DNA of 64,000 nt from Hymenobacter chitinivorans DSM 11115 (GCF_002797555.1 NZ_PGFA01000001.1:1922001-1986000), one strand, 5' to 3'; shown: positions 15,849 to 26,234, numbered from the stretch's first letter. Numbers and translations: made by a program. The notes: generated by a model not told the origin, from the letters alone.

Positions 15849-16601
15849 ATGCACCATCTGGACTATGAAATCCGGCCGCCGGCCGCGGCGCTGGCAGGAG
15901 TAGTTGAAAGCTTCTGGCGGCTGCAAACCGGCGCCGCAGTCGACCGGCCCATCCGCCTGCTGCCCGACGGCCGCCTCGACGTGCTGTTTGCGTATTCCCG
16001 CACCGAGCCCCTGCACGCCACGCTCATGGGCCTGGGCACCGAGGCCGAGCAAGTCACGCTGGCCGCCGAAACCGTCATGTACGCCGTGAGCCTGCGCCTG
16101 CCGGCGGCCGAGTACTTGCTGCATACGAAAGTGGCGGATATCGTGAACGGCGTCCAGGCCCTGCCGCCCGGCTTCTGGGGCATCACGGCGGCTGATTTGG
16201 CCGACTTCAACCAGTTCTGCACCACGCTCAACGCCACGCTGCCCACGTTGCTCAGCCCCAGTATGGACCCGCGCAAGCAGCGGCTGTTTGCCCGTATTTA
16301 CGCCACCGACGGCGCCCTGCCCGTGCACGAGCTGGCGGCCGAAGCGGGCTGGAGCAGCCGACAGATTAACCGCTACTTCCAGGAATACTTCGGGGTATCA
16401 TTGAAGACCTACTGCGCCATTCTGCGGTTTCGGGCGTCGTTTCCGCAGCTCAAGGCCGGGCGGCTGTTTCCCGAGCAGGACTTCACCGACCAGGCCCATT
16501 TCATCCGGGAAGTGCGCAAGTTTGCCGGGGCCCGGCCCAAGGACTTGGCCCGCAACGAAGACGACCGATTTATACAATTTTCCGCCTGGCCCCCGCTCTA
16601 G
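15849..16601 (+). CDS. AraC-family transcriptional regulator (DUF6597-like N-terminus)
   Basis: A 250-residue protein. The N-terminal half (about 1-130) matches the sensing domain common to this AraC group (YEIRPPAAALAGVVESFWRLQ, then LLPDGRLDVLF). The C-terminal AraC DNA-binding domain spans about 150-240, with LPVHELAAEAGWSSRQINRYFQEYFGVS and FTDQAHFIREVRKFAGARPKDL. Probably an activator or repressor of the flavoprotein gene that begins 34 bp downstream in the same direction. A second regulator of the same type is at 52688. Confidence 0.87.
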   Translation: MHHLDYEIRPPAAALAGVVESFWRLQTGAAVDRPIRLLPDGRLDVLFAYSRTEPLHATLMGLGTEAEQVTLAAETVMYAVSLRLPAAEYLLHTKVADIVNGVQALPPGFWGITAADLADFNQFCTTLNATLPTLLSPSMDPRKQRLFARIYATDGALPVHELAAEAGWSSRQINRYFQEYFGVSLKTYCAILRFRASFPQLKAGRLFPEQDFTDQAHFIREVRKFAGARPKDLARNEDDRFIQFSAWPPL

Positions 16602-16606
16602 CTTTG
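16599..16606 (+). promoter_or_regulatory. -7 element TAGCTTTG upstream of the TetX-like gene
   Basis: An exact match to the Bacteroidota TAnnTTTG -7 consensus, 30 bp before the flavoprotein start codon and overlapping the end of the AraC gene. No convincing -33 TTTG was seen. It suggests the flavoprotein has its own promoter. Confidence 0.5.
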
Positions 16607-16635
16607 CCTTCGTAACTCACTAACCTACGAAGACC

Positions 16636-17799
16636 ATGCTTCTTACCGGTAAAAAAACCGCCATCATCGGCGCCGGCCCCGGCGGCCTGACCCTGGCCCG
16701 CCTGCTCCAGCAGCAGGGCGCCGACGTGACCATCTATGAGCGCGACGCCGACCGCCACGCCCGCCAGCAGGGTGCCACCCTTGATTTGCACGAAGAATCC
16801 GGCCTGCGGGCCCTCGACGCGGCCGGCCTGCTCGACGAGTTCCGGACCCACTACCGCCCCGGGGCCGACAAGCTCCGCCTTACTGATGCCCAGGCCGTCA
16901 TTCATTTCGACCAGCACCAGGAAACCAGCAGCGCCGATTTTGGTCACGCCCATTTCCGCCCCGAAATTGACCGGGGCCCCCTGCGCGACCTGCTCATCGA
17001 CTCGCTCCAACCCGGCACTATTGTCTGGAACTGCCAGTTGCAAAGTCTGGAACCGGCGGCCGAGGGCTGGCAGCTGCAGTTCCGGGACGGGCGGCGGGTG
17101 TACGCGGACCTGGTAGTAGGGGCCGACGGGGCTAATTCCAAAGTGCGGGCCCAGGTGACGCCGCTGCCGCCCTTTTTCACGGGCTTTACCCTGGTGGAAG
17201 GCAACGTGTACGACGCGGCCCGGCAGACCCCGACGCTGTGGGAGCTGGTCCGGGGTGGGAAAGTATTTGCCTTCGAAGGGGAGCAGTCCATCATCCTCAG
17301 CGCCAAGGGCGACGGGAGCCTGGCTTTCTACACCTGTCAGCCCAGCACCCAAGACTGGGTAGCCACCAGCGGCATCGACTTTCACGATTCCGCCCAGGTA
17401 GCGGCCTGGTTTGCCCGGGATTTTGCCGCCTGGAGCCCCGTGTGGCAGGAGCTGTTTGCCACGGCGGCCTACTTCGTGCCCCGCCCGCAGTACTGCATGC
17501 CTCTCGACCAGCACTGGCCCGCCCAGCCCGGCATTACCCTGCTCGGCGACGCGGCCCACCTGATGCCGCCCTACGCCGGTGAAGGAGTGAACATGGCCAT
17601 GCTCGACGCCCTGGAGCTGAGTGAGTGCCTGACCAACACCGGGTTTAGCAGTGCCCGGGAGGCCATCGGCCACTACGAAACCGCCATGCGCGCCCGGGCC
17701 GCCGAAGCTGCCGACATGTCCATCGTATCCATGGAGCGCCTGCACTCGGCTGGGGCCCTGGCCTGGATGGAACAGATGATGAGCGGCCCGGTGGAGTAG
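16636..17799 (+). CDS. TetX-like FAD-dependent monooxygenase
   Basis: A 387-residue class A flavoprotein hydroxylase. The N-terminal FAD fold GAGPGGLTLARLLQQQGADVTIYERD, the TetX-style GATLDLHEESG, the DG motif VVGADGANSKVR and the GD motif GDAAHLMPPYAGEGVN are all present. Overall architecture and length match TetX. By eye-alignment, the positions that contact tetracycline in TetX (Gln192, Arg213, His234) correspond to Glu, Lys and Ala here, so tetracycline inactivation should not be assumed. NADPH-dependent hydroxylation of another aromatic compound is more likely. It follows an AraC regulator that probably controls it. Confidence 0.85.
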   Translation: MLLTGKKTAIIGAGPGGLTLARLLQQQGADVTIYERDADRHARQQGATLDLHEESGLRALDAAGLLDEFRTHYRPGADKLRLTDAQAVIHFDQHQETSSADFGHAHFRPEIDRGPLRDLLIDSLQPGTIVWNCQLQSLEPAAEGWQLQFRDGRRVYADLVVGADGANSKVRAQVTPLPPFFTGFTLVEGNVYDAARQTPTLWELVRGGKVFAFEGEQSIILSAKGDGSLAFYTCQPSTQDWVATSGIDFHDSAQVAAWFARDFAAWSPVWQELFATAAYFVPRPQYCMPLDQHWPAQPGITLLGDAAHLMPPYAGEGVNMAMLDALELSECLTNTGFSSAREAIGHYETAMRARAAEAADMSIVSMERLHSAGALAWMEQMMSGPVE

Positions 17800-17919
17800 G
17801 GGGTGTGGCTGGACCTTCGGCCGGGGCAAGTTGCTGATGGTGTTATTGGCGCTAAGTAAACTGCGACAATACGGGAGGGATGGGGCCTAACTTTTTCGTA
17901 AACTGCCGCCCAGACTTCC

Positions 17920-19848
<1,929 letters not shown>

Positions 19849-19861
19849 GCTCGCGTAAACT

Positions 19862-19897
19862 AAAAGCCCGGCTGGTCGTTCTACCAGCCGGGCTTTT
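19862..19897 (+). terminator. Terminator after acs
   Basis: A perfect 15-bp stem (19862-19876 with 19883-19897) with a 6-base loop and flanking A and T runs, 13 bp past the acs stop. Confidence 0.9.
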
Positions 19898-19911
19898 TCG
19901 TGCGACTGGGG

Positions 19912-20002
19912 GTAGAGACGCATATTTGCGTCTCAATCGTTGTTTACTCAGGCGGCGTGAGGACGTGTCGTTCAACGACGAGACGCAAGGTTGCGTCTCT
20001 AC
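19912..20002. repeat. Dispersed ~100-bp inverted-repeat element, copy 3 (GTAGAGACGC ends)
   Basis: It begins GTAGAGACGCATATTTGCGTCTC and ends GAGACGCAAGGTTGCGTCTCTAC, with shared internal CAATCGTTG and GTCGTTCAACGACG. It lies between the acs terminator and the histidine phosphatase gene, 24 bp before the latter's start. Shortest copy (91 bp). Confidence 0.85.
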
Positions 20003-20026
20003 CTCGTTCGGACACCAGTGGACAGC

Positions 20027-20614
20027 ATGGATATCTACCTGATTCGACATACGAGCGTGGCAACGGCGGCCGGCATCTGCTACGGGCAAACCGACGTGGG
20101 CCTGAGCCAGCGCTACGAGCAGGAAAAAGCCCGGCTCTGCCGGGTGCTGGCCGCCGGGCTGGGTGCGGGTGCCGTGCGGGCTTACGCCAGCCCCTTGTCG
20201 CGCTGCCGCCGCCTGGCCGAAGACGTGGTGGAGGGCCCCGTGTGCCTGGATGAGCGCCTGAAGGAATATCACTTCGGCCGCTGGGAAATGCAGGCCTGGG
20301 CCGAGCTGCCGAGCCACGAGCTGGAACCCTGGAAAGCTGATTTCGTGACCCAACGCGCCCCTGAGGGCGAAACCTTCACCGAAGTGCAACAGCGGGCCGT
20401 GGCCTTCCTGACCGATATTCTCACCGAGCCCGCCGAGCCCGAGTCCGAAGCCGACGTGCTGGTCTTCGCCCACGCCGCCCTGATTCGGACCCTGCTTTGC
20501 CACTGCCTCGACCTGCCCCTGGCCAACGCCTTTCGCCTCAACGTAGACTACGGCTCGGTCACCAAAATCCGCTACCAGGCTGGGCAGTTCCTGCTCGACT
20601 ACGTGAACCGGTAA
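20027..20614 (+). CDS. Histidine phosphatase family protein (CobC/alpha-ribazole phosphatase-like)
   Basis: A 195-residue protein starting at ATG 20027. MDIYLIRHT carries the catalytic His, PLSRCRRLAE the second phosphate-binding Arg, LKEYHFGRWE the proton-donor Glu, and VFAHAALIRTLL the second His. The CYGQTDVGLS and LKEYHFGRWE signatures fit the alpha-ribazole phosphatase subgroup, but no other cobalamin gene is nearby, so the substrate is unproven. Cytoplasmic; no signal peptide. Confidence 0.85.
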   Translation: MDIYLIRHTSVATAAGICYGQTDVGLSQRYEQEKARLCRVLAAGLGAGAVRAYASPLSRCRRLAEDVVEGPVCLDERLKEYHFGRWEMQAWAELPSHELEPWKADFVTQRAPEGETFTEVQQRAVAFLTDILTEPAEPESEADVLVFAHAALIRTLLCHCLDLPLANAFRLNVDYGSVTKIRYQAGQFLLDYVNR

Positions 20615-20629
20615 CGCTGTTGAAACCCG

Positions 20630-20666
20630 AAAAAGCCCGTCCGGAGCAGTTCCGAACGGGCTTTTT
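20630..20666. terminator. Bidirectional terminator between phosphatase and the 20692 gene
   Basis: A 16-bp stem with one G-T wobble (20630-20645 with 20651-20666), A-run on the left and T-run on the right. It lies between two convergent genes. Confidence 0.88.
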
Positions 20667-20691
20667 GCTTGGCTTACCTGCCTGGAGGCGG

Positions 20692-21228
20692 CTAGTAGCG
20701 CCGCTGGTTGTCGCGGCGGCGGAAGCCTTTTTCCTTGTTGCCCGAGCTGAGCCAGACAATCGTGCCGGCCGTGAGGGCAGCAATGGTGGCCATCTTGGTA
20801 ATGAAGGCGGTGCGGTTGTGTTTCCACTCCACGTCGTAGCCCTTCTCGGCCCAGATGTTGGGCACCGTGCCGTGCACCAGGTCGTCCAGAATACCTTCTA
20901 CCACCTGTACCCGGTCGGCTACAATCAGGGGCAGCCAGTGGCGGTAGCGGTTTTCGCTGTACTTGAAGGCCAAGCGGCGGATGGCGCCGCTCAGACCCAT
21001 GGGCGGCACGGTAGTGCCGTACACGGCCGATACGTTGGGCCGCTCAATGGAGCGCAGCTTCTCCACTTCCAGCGGCTGCAGCGTGGGCCGGTGCTTGCTG
21101 TCGGGGTCCTGCGTTACGTTCATGCGGGCCCGCATGGGGTAGGTCGGGTCGTTCTTGGGGTCGGCGTCCACGCCCCAGCCCGGAATCTGCTTGGGGTCGA
21201 TGGGCGTATTGATTACGTTAGTTTCCAT
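20692..21228 (-). CDS. Hypothetical protein linked to zinc dehydrogenase
   Basis: A 178-residue protein from ATG 21228. The N-terminal 75 residues are polar and Pro/Asp-rich (IPGWGVDADPKNDPTYPMR). A region about 80-130 contains AFKYSENRYRHWLPLIVADRVQVVEGILDDL. One likely membrane segment spans about 146-164 (TKMATIAALTAGTIVWLSS), followed by a basic tail (RRRDNQRRY). No family recognised. It starts 27 bp after the stop of the zinc dehydrogenase gene, so the two probably form an operon. Confidence 0.65.
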   Translation of the reverse strand: METNVINTPIDPKQIPGWGVDADPKNDPTYPMRARMNVTQDPDSKHRPTLQPLEVEKLRSIERPNVSAVYGTTVPPMGLSGAIRRLAFKYSENRYRHWLPLIVADRVQVVEGILDDLVHGTVPNIWAEKGYDVEWKHNRTAFITKMATIAALTAGTIVWLSSGNKEKGFRRRDNQRRY

Positions 21229-21255
21229 GGTCAGTCGGCGTTTCAAATGGGCAGG

Positions 21256-22395
21256 TTAGGGAATCATCACCGGCTTGATGCAGTTGTCGAGCTTGGCCGA
21301 GAACATGCGGTAGCCGTCGGCCACTTCGGCCAGCGGAATGCGGTGAGTAATGAGCCCTTTGGGGTTGAGCGTGCCGTTCTGCACGTGCTCAATCAGGCGC
21401 GGGAGCAGGCGCTTCACCGAAGCCTGGTTGGCCCGGATGGTCAGGCCCTTGTTGAGCACGTTGCCAATCGGAATGAGGTTGTCGGTAGGCCCATACACGC
21501 CCACAATCGACACCACGCCGCCTTTCTTGACCGAGTTGATGGCCCAGTGCACGGCCGTGGCCGAGCCGGCCTGCAACAGCAGCTTGCGGCCCGTAATGGT
21601 TTGCATGGCGTTGCCGGCAGCCTCGGCGCCCACGGCGTCGATGACTACGTCGGCCCCAATCCAGTCAGTGGTTTTCTTGATAAATACCACCGGGTCCCCG
21701 ATTTCCTCGAAGTTGTAAGCCTCGCAGTAGGAGTAGTTGCGGGCAAATTCGAGGCGGTAGTCTTCCTTGTCGATAATGATGACCCGGCCGGCGCCGAACA
21801 GCCAGGCGCAGCGGGCGGCCATAATACCAACCGGACCGGCCCCAAAGACGACGACCGTGTCATTGGGTTGAATGCCAGCCATTTCGGCGGCTTGGTAGCC
21901 GGTGGGCACCACGTCGGTGAGCAGCACGGCATCGTCCAGGTCCATGCCCTCGGGAATGATGGTGGGGCCCACGTTGGCGTAGGGCACCCGGGCAAACTCG
22001 GCCTGCCCGCCGTCGTAGCCGCCGGCTGTGTGGGAATAGCCAAAAATACCGCCTACAGCCGTAGCTTCGGTGTTCGATTCGTGGCAGTTGCCAAACATAC
22101 CCTGCCGGCAGAAGTGACACTCGCCGCAGGCAATATTGAAGGGCACAATCACCCGGTCACCGGTCTTAAGCTTGGTTACTTCCGAGCCGATTTCTACTAC
22201 TTCCCCGATAAACTCGTGGCCGAAAGTGGAGCCCACGCGGGTGTCGGGCACGTTGCCGTTGTATAGGTGTAGGTCGGAGCCGCAGATGCAGGTGCGCAGC
22301 ACCCGCACAATGGCATCCTGGGGATGCTTGATTTCCGGCATGGGCTTTTGCACGGCACGGACCCTTTTGGGGCCCCGATATTCCATTGCTAACAT
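21256..22395 (-). CDS. Zinc-dependent alcohol/formaldehyde dehydrogenase-like protein
   Basis: A 379-residue medium-chain dehydrogenase from ATG 22395. Catalytic zinc ligands are in TCICGSDLH and GHEFIGEVV; the four-Cys structural zinc site is CGECHFCRQGMFGNC; the NAD-binding loop is VVFGAGPVGIMAARCAWLFGA. Overall it resembles the glutathione-independent formaldehyde dehydrogenase group, as shown by DVVPTGYQAAEMAGI and VVIDAVGAEA. The actual substrate is unknown. It is the first gene of a pair with the membrane-anchored hypothetical protein downstream. Confidence 0.87.
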   Translation of the reverse strand: MLAMEYRGPKRVRAVQKPMPEIKHPQDAIVRVLRTCICGSDLHLYNGNVPDTRVGSTFGHEFIGEVVEIGSEVTKLKTGDRVIVPFNIACGECHFCRQGMFGNCHESNTEATAVGGIFGYSHTAGGYDGGQAEFARVPYANVGPTIIPEGMDLDDAVLLTDVVPTGYQAAEMAGIQPNDTVVVFGAGPVGIMAARCAWLFGAGRVIIIDKEDYRLEFARNYSYCEAYNFEEIGDPVVFIKKTTDWIGADVVIDAVGAEAAGNAMQTITGRKLLLQAGSATAVHWAINSVKKGGVVSIVGVYGPTDNLIPIGNVLNKGLTIRANQASVKRLLPRLIEHVQNGTLNPKGLITHRIPLAEVADGYRMFSAKLDNCIKPVMIP

Positions 22396-22760
22396 AGGAA
22401 TCTTGGTTTGGTTAGTGGAGGAGTGAGCTGACGGGCGGGGCTTTGGGCAGCAGGTACTAGCCTTAAGCTCCACGAATCAGAGCTACTTAGTACTCCTTAA
22501 TAATTTATAGAGTTTGAAGTTTAAGTACCACAGCCGGGAAATCCGTATTTATTACGGGGCGCCCTCGGGAAAAATACGGATGGCAAGCTCCGCCGCAGAA
22601 GTGAGCCGTCCAAATCCTCCCTGTTCAGGCTTGGCCGGGCTGGGAGAGGTTAGCAGGCAAGGGATTAGACAGCTCGGCTATAACGCATTGCCGGCATTTA
22701 CGCTACAAGGCTAAGTCCGCCGCTGGCACCGGGCCAGCTTGGCTACCATGCTCTAACTCT
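22396..22760. other. Intergenic region between divergent genes
   Basis: This 365-bp gap contains no convincing gene. The part at 22480-22590 is AT-rich and should hold the divergent promoters. A 10-bp inverted repeat (ATCCGTATTT at 22541-22550 and AAATACGGAT at 22572-22581, 21 bp apart) could be an operator, but nothing else supports it. Confidence 0.45.
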
Positions 22761-23366
22761 ATGATTCATCCGCACACGGAACTGCGCTTTATCAGCCCCG
22801 AAATCGGCTACGGCGTAGTGGCCACCTGCTTTATTCCCAAGGGCACTATCTGCTGGATCTTCGACGCCTTCGACCAGGTCTTCACCCCGGCCCAGGTGCG
22901 CGGGCTCGACCAGATTCACCGCGACATTCTCAACAAGTACAGCTACCGCGACGCCCAGGGCAATTTTGTGCTGTGCTGGGATAATTCCCGCTTCGTAAAC
23001 CACTCCTTCAACTCCAGCTTGGTCTCGACGCCTTACAACTTCGAATTGGCCGTGCGCGACATTCACCCCGGCCAGGAGCTGACCGATGACTACGGCTACC
23101 TCAACGTTTGGGAGCCGTTTGAGGCCCTGCCCGAGCCCGGCAGCCCCCGCACCCGGGTTTTACCCGACGATTTGCTGCACTTTCACGCCGAGTGGGACGC
23201 CAAACTGCTGGCCGCTTTTCAGCACTTCAACCGCGTCGAGCAGCCCTTGCTGCCCCTGCTCGAAGCCCCGTATCGGGCCACGGTGGCAGCCGTAGCAGCC
23301 GGCCGGCAGCCCATGGATTCCATTCTGAACTGCTACTACCGGGGCGTGGAAATGCCGGTGCTGTAA
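22761..23366 (+). CDS. SET-domain protein, putative lysine methyltransferase
   Basis: A 201-residue protein whose first 120 residues fit a compact SET domain. The N-terminal strands read IGYGVVATCFIPKGTICWIF, the S-adenosylmethionine/knot motif is RFVNHSFNSS, and the C-terminal signature ELTDDYGYLN parallels the ELTYDY of SET enzymes. The post-SET region (about 125-201) is helical and lacks the Cys cluster of eukaryotic enzymes. A protein substrate is unknown; ribosomal or nucleoid proteins are possible. Related bacterial SET proteins exist but are poorly characterised. It stands alone. Confidence 0.78.
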   Translation: MIHPHTELRFISPEIGYGVVATCFIPKGTICWIFDAFDQVFTPAQVRGLDQIHRDILNKYSYRDAQGNFVLCWDNSRFVNHSFNSSLVSTPYNFELAVRDIHPGQELTDDYGYLNVWEPFEALPEPGSPRTRVLPDDLLHFHAEWDAKLLAAFQHFNRVEQPLLPLLEAPYRATVAAVAAGRQPMDSILNCYYRGVEMPVL

Positions 23367-23441
23367 GGTGGTCAAGCAGGCAGCAACCCGGAGGTAGTAT
23401 TGCAGTAAGAGTTTTAGTAGTAGTATTTTAGCCCAGGTTTT

Positions 23442-23624
23442 ATGAAAGCTCCTGCCCACGACTCCCCGCCTCCAGTGCCCACGCCACCTCCCACTCCGGA
23501 GGAGCCCGTTTTGGGCCTGCTGCACTCTTTCGACCCCGCTACGGCCTGGCACGAGTTTGAACTGCTGGACGAGGCCGACCCCGCGCCGTCAGTACCGCCC
23601 GCGGCCGACCAAGAATCCGCATAA
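23442..23624 (+). CDS. Small Pro/Glu-rich hypothetical protein
   Basis: A 60-residue acidic protein: a Pro-rich start (PPPVPTPPPTPEEP), then LLHSFDPATAWHEFELLDE and a Pro/Ala/Asp tail. It has an ATG start, its stop adjoins a strong terminator, and no gene overlaps it. Function unknown; likely disordered. Confidence 0.5.
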   Translation: MKAPAHDSPPPVPTPPPTPEEPVLGLLHSFDPATAWHEFELLDEADPAPSVPPAADQESA

Positions 23625-23659
23625 AAAAGAGCCGCCGGAGTCATCCGGCGGCTCTTTTT
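23624..23659. terminator. Bidirectional terminator before fahA
   Basis: A perfect 16-bp stem (23624-23639 with 23644-23659), loop GTCA, flanked by A and T runs. It serves the small + strand gene and the convergent fahA. Confidence 0.92.
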
Positions 23660-23684
23660 GCTGACTACGGTGCTATGCCGTGGC

Positions 23685-24968
23685 TTACAGCGGGTTGGCG
23701 GGCAGCACCGTGCCGCGCACTTCCCCGAAGCCAATGCGCACCCCGTCCTTCTCGGCAAAGCCGCGCATGGTAACCGTGTCGCCGTCCTGGATAAACTTGC
23801 GCTCCGAGCCGTCGGTCAGGGGCAGGGGCTTGGTACCCTTCCAGGCCAGCTCCAGCATCGAGCCGAACGAGTCCGGGGTGTGGCCGCTGATAGTGCCGCT
23901 GGCGTACAGGTCGCCGACCTGTAGGTTGCAGCCGTTGCTGGCCTGGTGCGTAAGCTGCTGGGCCATACTCCAGTACATGTAGCGGAAATTGGAGCGGCAC
24001 ACCGTCGTTTCGGGCGCGCCGGCGGGCTGAATGCCCACTTCCAGGTTGAGGTCGAAGTTGTGCTGATCTACTTGCCGCAGGTAGAGCAGGGGCTCGGGCT
24101 CCTGCACGGGCCCCGCGGTGCGGAAGGGCTCCAGCGCGTCCAGCGTCACGACCCAGGGTGAGACGCTGCTGCCGAAGCTCTTGCCCAGAAACGGCCCCAG
24201 CGGCACGTACTCCCAGCTCTGAATGTCGCGGGCACTCCAGTCGTTGAACAAGACCAGTCCGAAAATGTGCTCCTCGGCGTGCTGCAGCGGAATAGAATGG
24301 CCCAGCTCGGTGCTTTTGCCGACCACGAAGGCCACTTCCAGCTCAAAGTCCAGCTGCTGGCTCGGGCCAAACGTGGGCGCCGCCGCATCCGGGGCTTTGC
24401 GCTGCCCATTGGGCCGGCGAATATCGGTGCCACTCACCACGATGCTGCTGGCCCGGCCGTGGTAGCCGATGGGGATGTGGCGCCAGTTGGGCAGCAGGGC
24501 GTTGGCCGGGTCCCGGAACATGATGCCCACGTTGGTGGCGTGCTCGATGCTGGAGTAGAAATCGGTGTAGTTGTGGGGCTTCACTGGGCGGAGCATCTGC
24601 ACCTCGTTCTGGCGCACGAGGCAAGTGCGCATGGCTTCCTCGTTGTCGCGCAGCTCGCCGTTGTCGTGGCGCAGCAGCTCCGAGACGCGCTGGCGCACGG
24701 CCCGCCACACCGGCCGGCCCAGGGCAATAAACTGGTTGAGGGAGCGGCGGCGGAACACCTTGGGCTGGGTCGGAATATCGAGGTCTTGGAAAAAGCCGAA
24801 CTGACTCACGGCGTACAAATCCAGCACGTACTCGCCGATGGCCACGCCCAGCCGCGGGCCCCGCTCCGGGGTTTCAAACACGCCAAAGGGCAGGTTCTGA
24901 ATGGGAAAGTCGCTGGTCGGGGTAATATCAATCCAGGAGTGCAGAGCGGGGTTGTTGGGGTTGGGCAT
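23685..24968 (-). CDS. fahA: Fumarylacetoacetase
   Basis: A 427-residue enzyme of normal length, from ATG 24968 (MPNPNNPALHSW). It hydrolyses 4-fumarylacetoacetate to fumarate and acetoacetate, the last step of tyrosine catabolism. The N-terminal SH3-like domain has FGVFETPERGPRLGVAIGEYVLDL. The catalytic domain contains YTDFYSSIEHATNVG (metal Asp and His), RPNGQRKAP, LDFELEVAFVVG, NDWSARDIQSWEYVPLGPFLGKSF and GDLYASGTISG. Other tyrosine-degradation genes are not in the window. Confidence 0.95.
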   Translation of the reverse strand: MPNPNNPALHSWIDITPTSDFPIQNLPFGVFETPERGPRLGVAIGEYVLDLYAVSQFGFFQDLDIPTQPKVFRRRSLNQFIALGRPVWRAVRQRVSELLRHDNGELRDNEEAMRTCLVRQNEVQMLRPVKPHNYTDFYSSIEHATNVGIMFRDPANALLPNWRHIPIGYHGRASSIVVSGTDIRRPNGQRKAPDAAAPTFGPSQQLDFELEVAFVVGKSTELGHSIPLQHAEEHIFGLVLFNDWSARDIQSWEYVPLGPFLGKSFGSSVSPWVVTLDALEPFRTAGPVQEPEPLLYLRQVDQHNFDLNLEVGIQPAGAPETTVCRSNFRYMYWSMAQQLTHQASNGCNLQVGDLYASGTISGHTPDSFGSMLELAWKGTKPLPLTDGSERKFIQDGDTVTMRGFAEKDGVRIGFGEVRGTVLPANPL

Positions 24969-25175
24969 CGGAAAAGAATAGCGTAGGGTGACGAGCAAAG
25001 ATAGGACAGGGCGCTGAACGGGGCGCTGTTGGGCCGAACCGGGCCAAGCTGCTACCTTAGGCCGCGGCTCCGCTGACTATTGGCTGTTACTTCAGCCAGA
25101 GCTGGTAGCCTGAGTGGCAATGCCAGAACCGGCCTTGCTCATAGTCTAATTCCAAACGGTCAAAAAGTGAATTTA

Positions 25176-25538
25176 ATGACAACGAAAGCCCAACTGCTAG
25201 AAGATAGCCTGCTCGTAATTTGGAATGATAGAAATGCGGACCGGCGCCTGGAGGCAATGCACAAAATATACGCGCCTGATATTCATTTTTATGAAAGCAA
25301 CGCCGGAAATGCCGTTGTTGGGTATCAGGAAATAAATGACCTCATCTCAAAATTACAGGCCGAATGGCCGCTTGAGTTTCAGTTTCAGTTAACGAAACCT
25401 ACGCAGGTAAACCACACAACACAGGTTGCCTCTTGGGTCCTTGGGCCAGAAGGTCTCAATCCCGTGGCCGCAGGAATGGATGTGGCTGTTATTGAGGATG
25501 AGTTAATTAAATCATTGTATTTGTTTTTGGATGCTTAA
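25176..25538 (+). CDS. NTF2/SnoaL-like small protein
   Basis: A 120-residue protein from ATG 25176. The alpha+beta pattern of NTF2-like proteins is visible: an N-terminal helix, MHKIYAPDIHFYES (the usual Y-x-x-D-I-x-F strand), AVVGYQEINDLISKLQAEWP, and a final sheet ending IKSLYLFLDA. Members include polyketide cyclases and binding proteins; no catalytic role can be assigned. The gene lies in a stretch with clearly lower GC than its surroundings. Confidence 0.68.
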   Translation: MTTKAQLLEDSLLVIWNDRNADRRLEAMHKIYAPDIHFYESNAGNAVVGYQEINDLISKLQAEWPLEFQFQLTKPTQVNHTTQVASWVLGPEGLNPVAAGMDVAVIEDELIKSLYLFLDA

Positions 25539-25657
25539 TAAGGGCGGCTAAGAAAATAATTTAAAAGCCCTGGTGCCATGCGTAAGATGCATGGCCAAAC
25601 CAGATAAATTATAGAGTAAAATTTTCAAATCTTCATTAAAGAGTTGGGTCTATTAAC

Positions 25658-26140
25658 ATGGTCACAGAAAAGAATAATCTTGGTGTTGGGGCATTGCTTA
25701 AAGCGTTGTTGGCGGGTTGGGTGGTCATGGTTTTTGGTACGAGCATTCTTATTTTTCTATTTGCTCCGCTTGAGCAGGATAGATACAGCTCAAATTGGCT
25801 GGTAAATTCATTCCGCACTATCTGGGAAATAGGGGATGCAATGGGGCCAGCAGTCAAAATCTCCTATATTGTTCTTTTCGGTCTATTGATCTTTGCTTCC
25901 AAATCAGTAATCAACCGGAATCGGAGGACCAGCTATGCATTGTCTATTATTTTTGCAGTAGTATCAGCTACGCTTGTGCTGGCCTTCTTGCCCGCTGATT
26001 TTTCCAGAGGGTACGGTATCGGGCTTACCGGGGCCCGCTTTGATACAAGAATGCTACCTATCTATATGGCGGGAGCAGTATTAAGTGGCGTAGCGTTTTC
26101 GTATGCTGTTAACCGACTTTCGGAAAACCAAAAGCCATAG
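25658..26140 (+). CDS. Hypothetical membrane protein, four predicted TM segments
   Basis: A 160-residue protein. Hydrophobic segments lie at about 15-36 (LLAGWVVMVFGTSILIFLF), 68-84 (ISYIVLFGLLIFASKSV), 92-112 and 133-150. No family recognised. Codons are more AT-rich than in most of the window, like the preceding NTF2-like gene, suggesting both arrived together. Confidence 0.6.
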   Translation: MVTEKNNLGVGALLKALLAGWVVMVFGTSILIFLFAPLEQDRYSSNWLVNSFRTIWEIGDAMGPAVKISYIVLFGLLIFASKSVINRNRRTSYALSIIFAVVSATLVLAFLPADFSRGYGIGLTGARFDTRMLPIYMAGAVLSGVAFSYAVNRLSENQKP

Positions 26141-26203
26141 TAAGAATTGGTGTCAATACGATGCGCAAAAGAAGCTGCCCAACACAACCGTTTGATAAAC
26201 AAA

Positions 26204-26234
26204 AAAGCCAGCCCCCGCAAGGGAAGCTGGCTTT
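26204..26234 (-). terminator. Terminator of the NifU-like gene
   Basis: A 9-bp stem AAAGCCAGC/GCTGGCTTT with a 13-base loop. On the minus strand it is followed by a T-run (A-run at 26201-26206 on the given strand), 20 bp past the NifU-like stop. Confidence 0.75.

Noticed and set aside
16636..17799. Tetracycline-resistance gene tet(X)
   Set aside because: The family match is good, but the tetracycline-contact positions appear changed and the context is chromosomal with no mobile elements of the resistance type.
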